A stretch of DNA of 64,000 bases from Apostichopus japonicus (lineage: Eukaryota; Echinodermata; Holothuroidea; Aspidochirotida; Stichopodidae): contig NC_092579.1 in assembly GCF_037975245.1 (NCBI RefSeq), positions 253,001-317,000 of the forward strand. The letters run 5' to 3'. Below the pieces are notes generated by a model. The model ran no database searches and was not told where the DNA came from. It worked only from the letters and a program-made list of their open reading frames with translations. Position 1 is the stretch's first letter. Each line of letters starts with the position of its first letter. This document shows positions 60,307 to 64,000 of the stretch, one piece after another. The position numbers were made by a program, and so were the translations under genes.

Positions 60307-61282
60307 TATGGCGGGTCATCAGTCTCAAATCGTGGGGAATCGACTTATACCGATTTAAATCGACAAATACCAAATTTCCTTCGACTTATACCAGTTTCCA
60401 GCATCTTCAATTGACTTATACCGTTTTAATCGACATATACCAGTTTAATTCGACATATCATCGATTTAAATCGACATTTACCAATTTAAATCGACATATT
60501 TATATCGATGATAAGACAAATTAAATAGATATATGTCAATTCAAATCGATTATATACCAGTTTAAATCGATGATATGTCAAATTAAATCGGTACATGTCA
60601 TTTTAAATCGACATATACCAATTTATTTCGACTTATGCCAGTTTAAATCGACATATAAGCCTACCGATTTAAATCGACATATACCAATTTAAATCGATGA
60701 TATGTATATAAAATAAATCGGTATATGTCAATTTAAATAGTGACCAGTTTAAATCGATGATATGTCGAATTAAATCGGTAGAAGTCAATTTCCTTGGACT
60801 TATACCAGTTTCTAGCAACTTAAATTGACATATACCTATTTAAATCGACATATCATCGATTTTGCTCATTAACATATTCCAAATCCCGATTTCGATGATG
60901 ATTGACATGTGAAGATACATCACGTGCAGTCACCTGACAAGGCGGGCGATGTCGATTTAAATTGACAAATACCGATTAATTTTACATATCATCGATTTAA
61001 ATTGGTATATGTCGATTTAAATCGGTATATGTCGATTTAAACTGGTATAAGTCGAATTAAATTGGCATATGTCGATTTAAATTGACGACATATACCGATT
61101 TAATTTGACATATCATCGATTTAAACTGGTATATGTCGATTTAAATTGGTTTATGTCGATTTAAATCGGTACAAGACAATTTAAGCTGCTAGAAACTAGT
61201 ATAAGTCGAAGGTAATTGGTATATGTCGAATTAATTCGGTATTTGTCGATACCCCACGATTTGAGACTGATGGCCCGCCATA
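60307..61282. mobile_element. 976-bp foldback element with long inverted arms
   Basis: Positions 60307-60337 and 61252-61282 are a 31-bp inverted repeat with one mismatch, starting TATGGCGGG and ending CGTGGGG. Inside, about 40 imperfect copies of an 18-20-bp motif of the type ATCGACATATACCGATTTAA run in one sense in the left half and in the opposite sense in the right half, so the whole element is a giant imperfect palindrome. A TA at each edge could be the target-site duplication of a Tc1/mariner-type nonautonomous element; this is inference. No coding capacity. Confidence 0.8.
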
Positions 61283-62851
61283 CGCCATATCACGGAGCTA
61301 ACACGAAGTCAATGGGAGCTGTTTGCTAACGCACTACACATGCATTTTTCACCCTTTTACAGAGCCGTATATAGAAACGCTATAGCCCCCTCCCAACAAC
61401 TCCCGGGATATAAGCCGCTTTGTGTACATGCACTTCCCATCTTCCCCTACCTAGAATTCTAATCTATGACTAAGATGTTAGCAAAGATGTTTATAATATC
61501 TTATTCCCCTGCTTTGAGTTGGTGTTAATTTTTAACATAAGGTCAAGAAATCCAAAGAACTTGATGTCTCTAGCCTCTAGCTCTTTCATCGAGATTGTAA
61601 CCATATATATAATATGTTACTTGTATGTTACTCTTGTTCCTGTACTTACAATACATAGAATCATGTAATGCAGTTTCCGCCTTCCCAAGCCCAGCTTTGA
61701 ACTTGAATTTAAGTGAAGGGTAAGGCATAACCAGGCTAGACGAGGTAGTAATAACAATTTTCATTTTCTGCATGTGAAACTGAATGCCTAGCTGAATTGT
61801 TAATGATATTCGCCATGTTCACGTGGATGTTTGCAGGTGTGATTCCGCGGCAGAACGTTACGCATATGGGGCTTTAAATCGAGCTGATTCAATTCAAATT
61901 GATATTCTCACATGCACACATTTAATACAGGTGTCTTGCATACAACAATAAGAACATAAGAACAATGAGAACAGTACGACACTGGAAAAAAGAAGTTATT
62001 TTTACCTAGGCTAGGCCTAATAATAAGTCTTAGTCCGACTCGTAGGCTAGCTAGTTAGCCCTATTTAGACTAGGCCTAACTGAGATACGACGCTAACCAT
62101 TGGCTGGTGTGCAGGCTAATATTCTTAGTCTGGGCAAGGTGGCAGGTTAGGCATAGATGAACCTAGCCTAGATGGTTATGGGCGAGGTAATCAGATAATG
62201 TAACGTTCTAAAGATTGCAACTATACTCTAGGCCTTTAAAGCCTAACCTAATGTTAAACCTAGTCATGTACTATAGTAGTAGTAGTATAACCTAGCTGCA
62301 ACACACCGTGATGAACATAAGATTTCAACACATTACACTTTGTAGACATAACAACTGTCATGAAACATGCCAAAGCCTAATAGCGAATATCTAATTGCAG
62401 AAATATTTCATTGTTTCATTCAAATGTTAAATTCAAATGTTATAATCATGCAACTAGGCCTATAGGAGTAGTGTTAGTTGTTCTGTTCACTCACTATCAT
62501 AAATTACATTAAGTAAAGTAAATATTGGTTAGATTGTGATGTGTACCTTGGTCTGGGAAATTGTGTTGGCCATATTCCACAACACTGCAAAGCTTTGGTG
62601 TGCTTCGACTTCCCTTACTAAGTGGCATAGCTATGAGTGCCTGAACAAAGTGTCTGTCTAAAAAATACATACAAAATATCTGGGGATGGGGATGGGCAAG
62701 GTAGGTGCAAACTTTAAATCCTTTAAAGTGTTTCTCCCATGATTATAGTCAGATCTGGATGAAAATGTTCGGAAGTTGTCATAGGCTAAGAATGCTTCAA
62801 ATGTGAGATACTCCAACAGTAGAGGCTTGTTCAGATTTTCAGTAACATTGA
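61283..62851. other. Intergenic DNA, nothing recognised
   Basis: TAGGCCTA-rich sequence around 62005-62270 resembles the left end of the window. No coding or RNA gene supported. Confidence 0.5.
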
Positions 62852-63403
62852 CAGACCTGTCAACCTGATTGACCCCAAAATAGGGAGAAAAACATTTTTC
62901 AGGGCCAAAAATAGGGAGAACAAGGGGAAATTAGGGAGGTTGGTAATTTTCAACTGAAATGATATAAATACTCCTAAATAAGTATAGTCTACTTATGCAA
63001 TACAGTGAGAGAATCATCCAATCAGTGTTTCTTGTTGTAGTTTACAGCAGCTCGCTTCGCTTTCTCCAGGGTTTCTTTAGTAGGCTTCCATTTGAAACAG
63101 GGAACAGTGGACTCTGGGTACTGCGACTTCATGGCTAGTATGCTAGATAGAGTCCCATCAAGCTCGAGACTTGACCGACTGTCTGTCTTGTTCTTGCGAA
63201 CTACACTGAAAAGCTTTTCCTGTTCAGCGTTACTGTGGGGAATTACTAAGCATAGGACTAATTGTTGGCTATTTTCAGATATGTCGCAAGTGATGAAACA
63301 TTAAAAACCGGGAGAATAGAATATGATTATGAAACCGGGAGGCCGGGAGATTCGGGTAAAAACCAGGAGTCTCCCGGTAAAACCGGAAGAGTTGACGGGT
63401 CTG
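62852..63403 (-). mobile_element. Small hAT-like element with CAGACC termini
   Basis: Left end CAGACCTGTCAAC and right end GTTGACGGGTCTG are inverted repeats with one mismatch. CATTGA flanks both sides (62846-62851 and 63404-63409), a 6-bp target-site duplication. Inner sequence has GGGAGA-rich stretches on both sides (AAATAGGGAGAA on the left, CCGGGAGATTCGGG on the right). It encloses a transposase C-terminal remnant at 63022-63300. Some hAT groups make duplications shorter than 8 bp (established); assignment to such a group is inference. Confidence 0.65.
63022..63300 (-). pseudogene. hAT-like transposase C-terminal remnant
   Basis: The - strand frame reads QQLVLCLVIPHSNAEQEKLF, then SVVRKNKTDSRSSLELDGTL and ends with a stop. 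The order hydrophobic strand, PHSNAExE, FSxVRKNKT is the C-terminal dimerisation region of hAT-related transposases. Only 92 residues remain and a stop lies directly upstream at 63301-63303, so it is a fragment, though the open frame itself is undamaged. Confidence 0.7.
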
Positions 63404-64000
63404 CATTGATTAACAAAATTCAGTCTTGGCAGTGGCACAATATACAGTACAGAAGAATACTTCAGGGCTCATTTTCAGCATATTACAGGAGAAAACATGA
63501 AAGCAATTACAGTAAATGGATAGTTCTCTCAGCAGTCTTTGAGTCTCTTTTTGACAGAATATTATCTTTGCTTGGTGGGTTGAAGTAGAACAAGGTTGAA
63601 ATTTATCACAGTGTACCAAAACTGCCCAAGTTTTATATCAAGTAAATGAAAATTTATGCTAGAGGGATCCATTAATTGTCAAACTGTTTTTGAAGTATGG
63701 GCTTGAGCCAGGTTGCCTGAAATTAGCAAGTGTTATAGAGAACACAGGGAGTAATTTGGTGTTCAAATTTTATTTGACATTTTGGAAGGCTCAGAATGTT
63801 TTTCTCTCATTTTGTAACATAAATCCAATGTAGAAAACGGCTACACATCTTTACACATATAGCAACTTGACCTTTTGTATAGCATTTCGTGACGCTATAT
63901 CTAATATTCCCCAGAGTGTCTGATACATCTGGTACTAAAAGTATACATAAGTTGCTTATTGCAACATGGTGATTTTATTTCCATAAATTTGGAGTTTTTG
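63404..64000. other. Unique sequence to the window end
   Basis: Contains short open frames only; nothing recognised. Confidence 0.5.

Noticed and set aside
1..64000. tRNA or rRNA genes
   Set aside because: No cloverleaf with matching box A and box B words, and no rRNA-like segment, was seen by eye; a tRNA scan could still find one.

Overview
This is animal nuclear DNA: AT-rich, with spliced genes, GT-AG introns, minisatellites and DNA transposons, and no bacterial or viral gene organisation. The short intergenic runs built on TAGGCCTA and the USP1 sequence fit a marine deuterostome invertebrate (echinoderm-, hemichordate- or cephalochordate-like). That placement is an inference with low confidence.

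Two genes are supported. The main one, on the + strand, is a six-coding-exon gene for the ubiquitin-specific protease USP1 (10415-42133). Its exons join in frame into 687 codons plus a stop. The Cys and His boxes, an Asp in the expected position, two CXXC zinc knuckles and the C-terminal YLLFY motif are all present. The second, on the - strand, is a three-exon gene (56670 down to 49977) predicted to encode a 161-residue secreted cysteine-rich protein that I do not recognise. Neither was known in advance; both are built from splice sites, phase and motif content.

Layout: 1-6550 is intergenic, with a TTAGGG-like inverted-repeat element and a 487-bp tandem duplication. 6551-9768 is a 42/39-bp minisatellite split by a 1.3-kb nonautonomous hAT-like element. 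10388-42640 is USP1 with very repeat-rich introns: intron 1 holds a 14.4-kb array of 58/61-bp units with higher-order structure, intron 2 a hAT-like copy and a palindromic 26-bp array, intron 3 a 23-bp array, intron 4 a 35-bp array and intron 5 an 81-bp array. 42866-49930 is intergenic, with arrays of 32, 65, 50 and 49 bp. 49977-56670 is the secreted-protein gene, whose long intron is nearly filled by a 60/61-bp array. 56700-64000 has AT-rich foldback repeats, an RTE-like LINE 3' fragment, a 976-bp foldback element, and a small hAT-like element with a transposase C-terminal remnant.

The most striking feature is the relation between tandem arrays and splice sites. In USP1 the arrays of introns 3 and 5 start at intron position +1, so their first unit is the real 5' splice site. 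The intron 4 array starts at about +33 and the intron 1 array at about +100. Every unit of the intron 3 array repeats GTATGT, and almost every unit of the intron 1 array carries GTAAGT plus a pyrimidine-rich AG stretch, so the transcript holds hundreds of decoy splice signals. About half of the window is tandem repeat.
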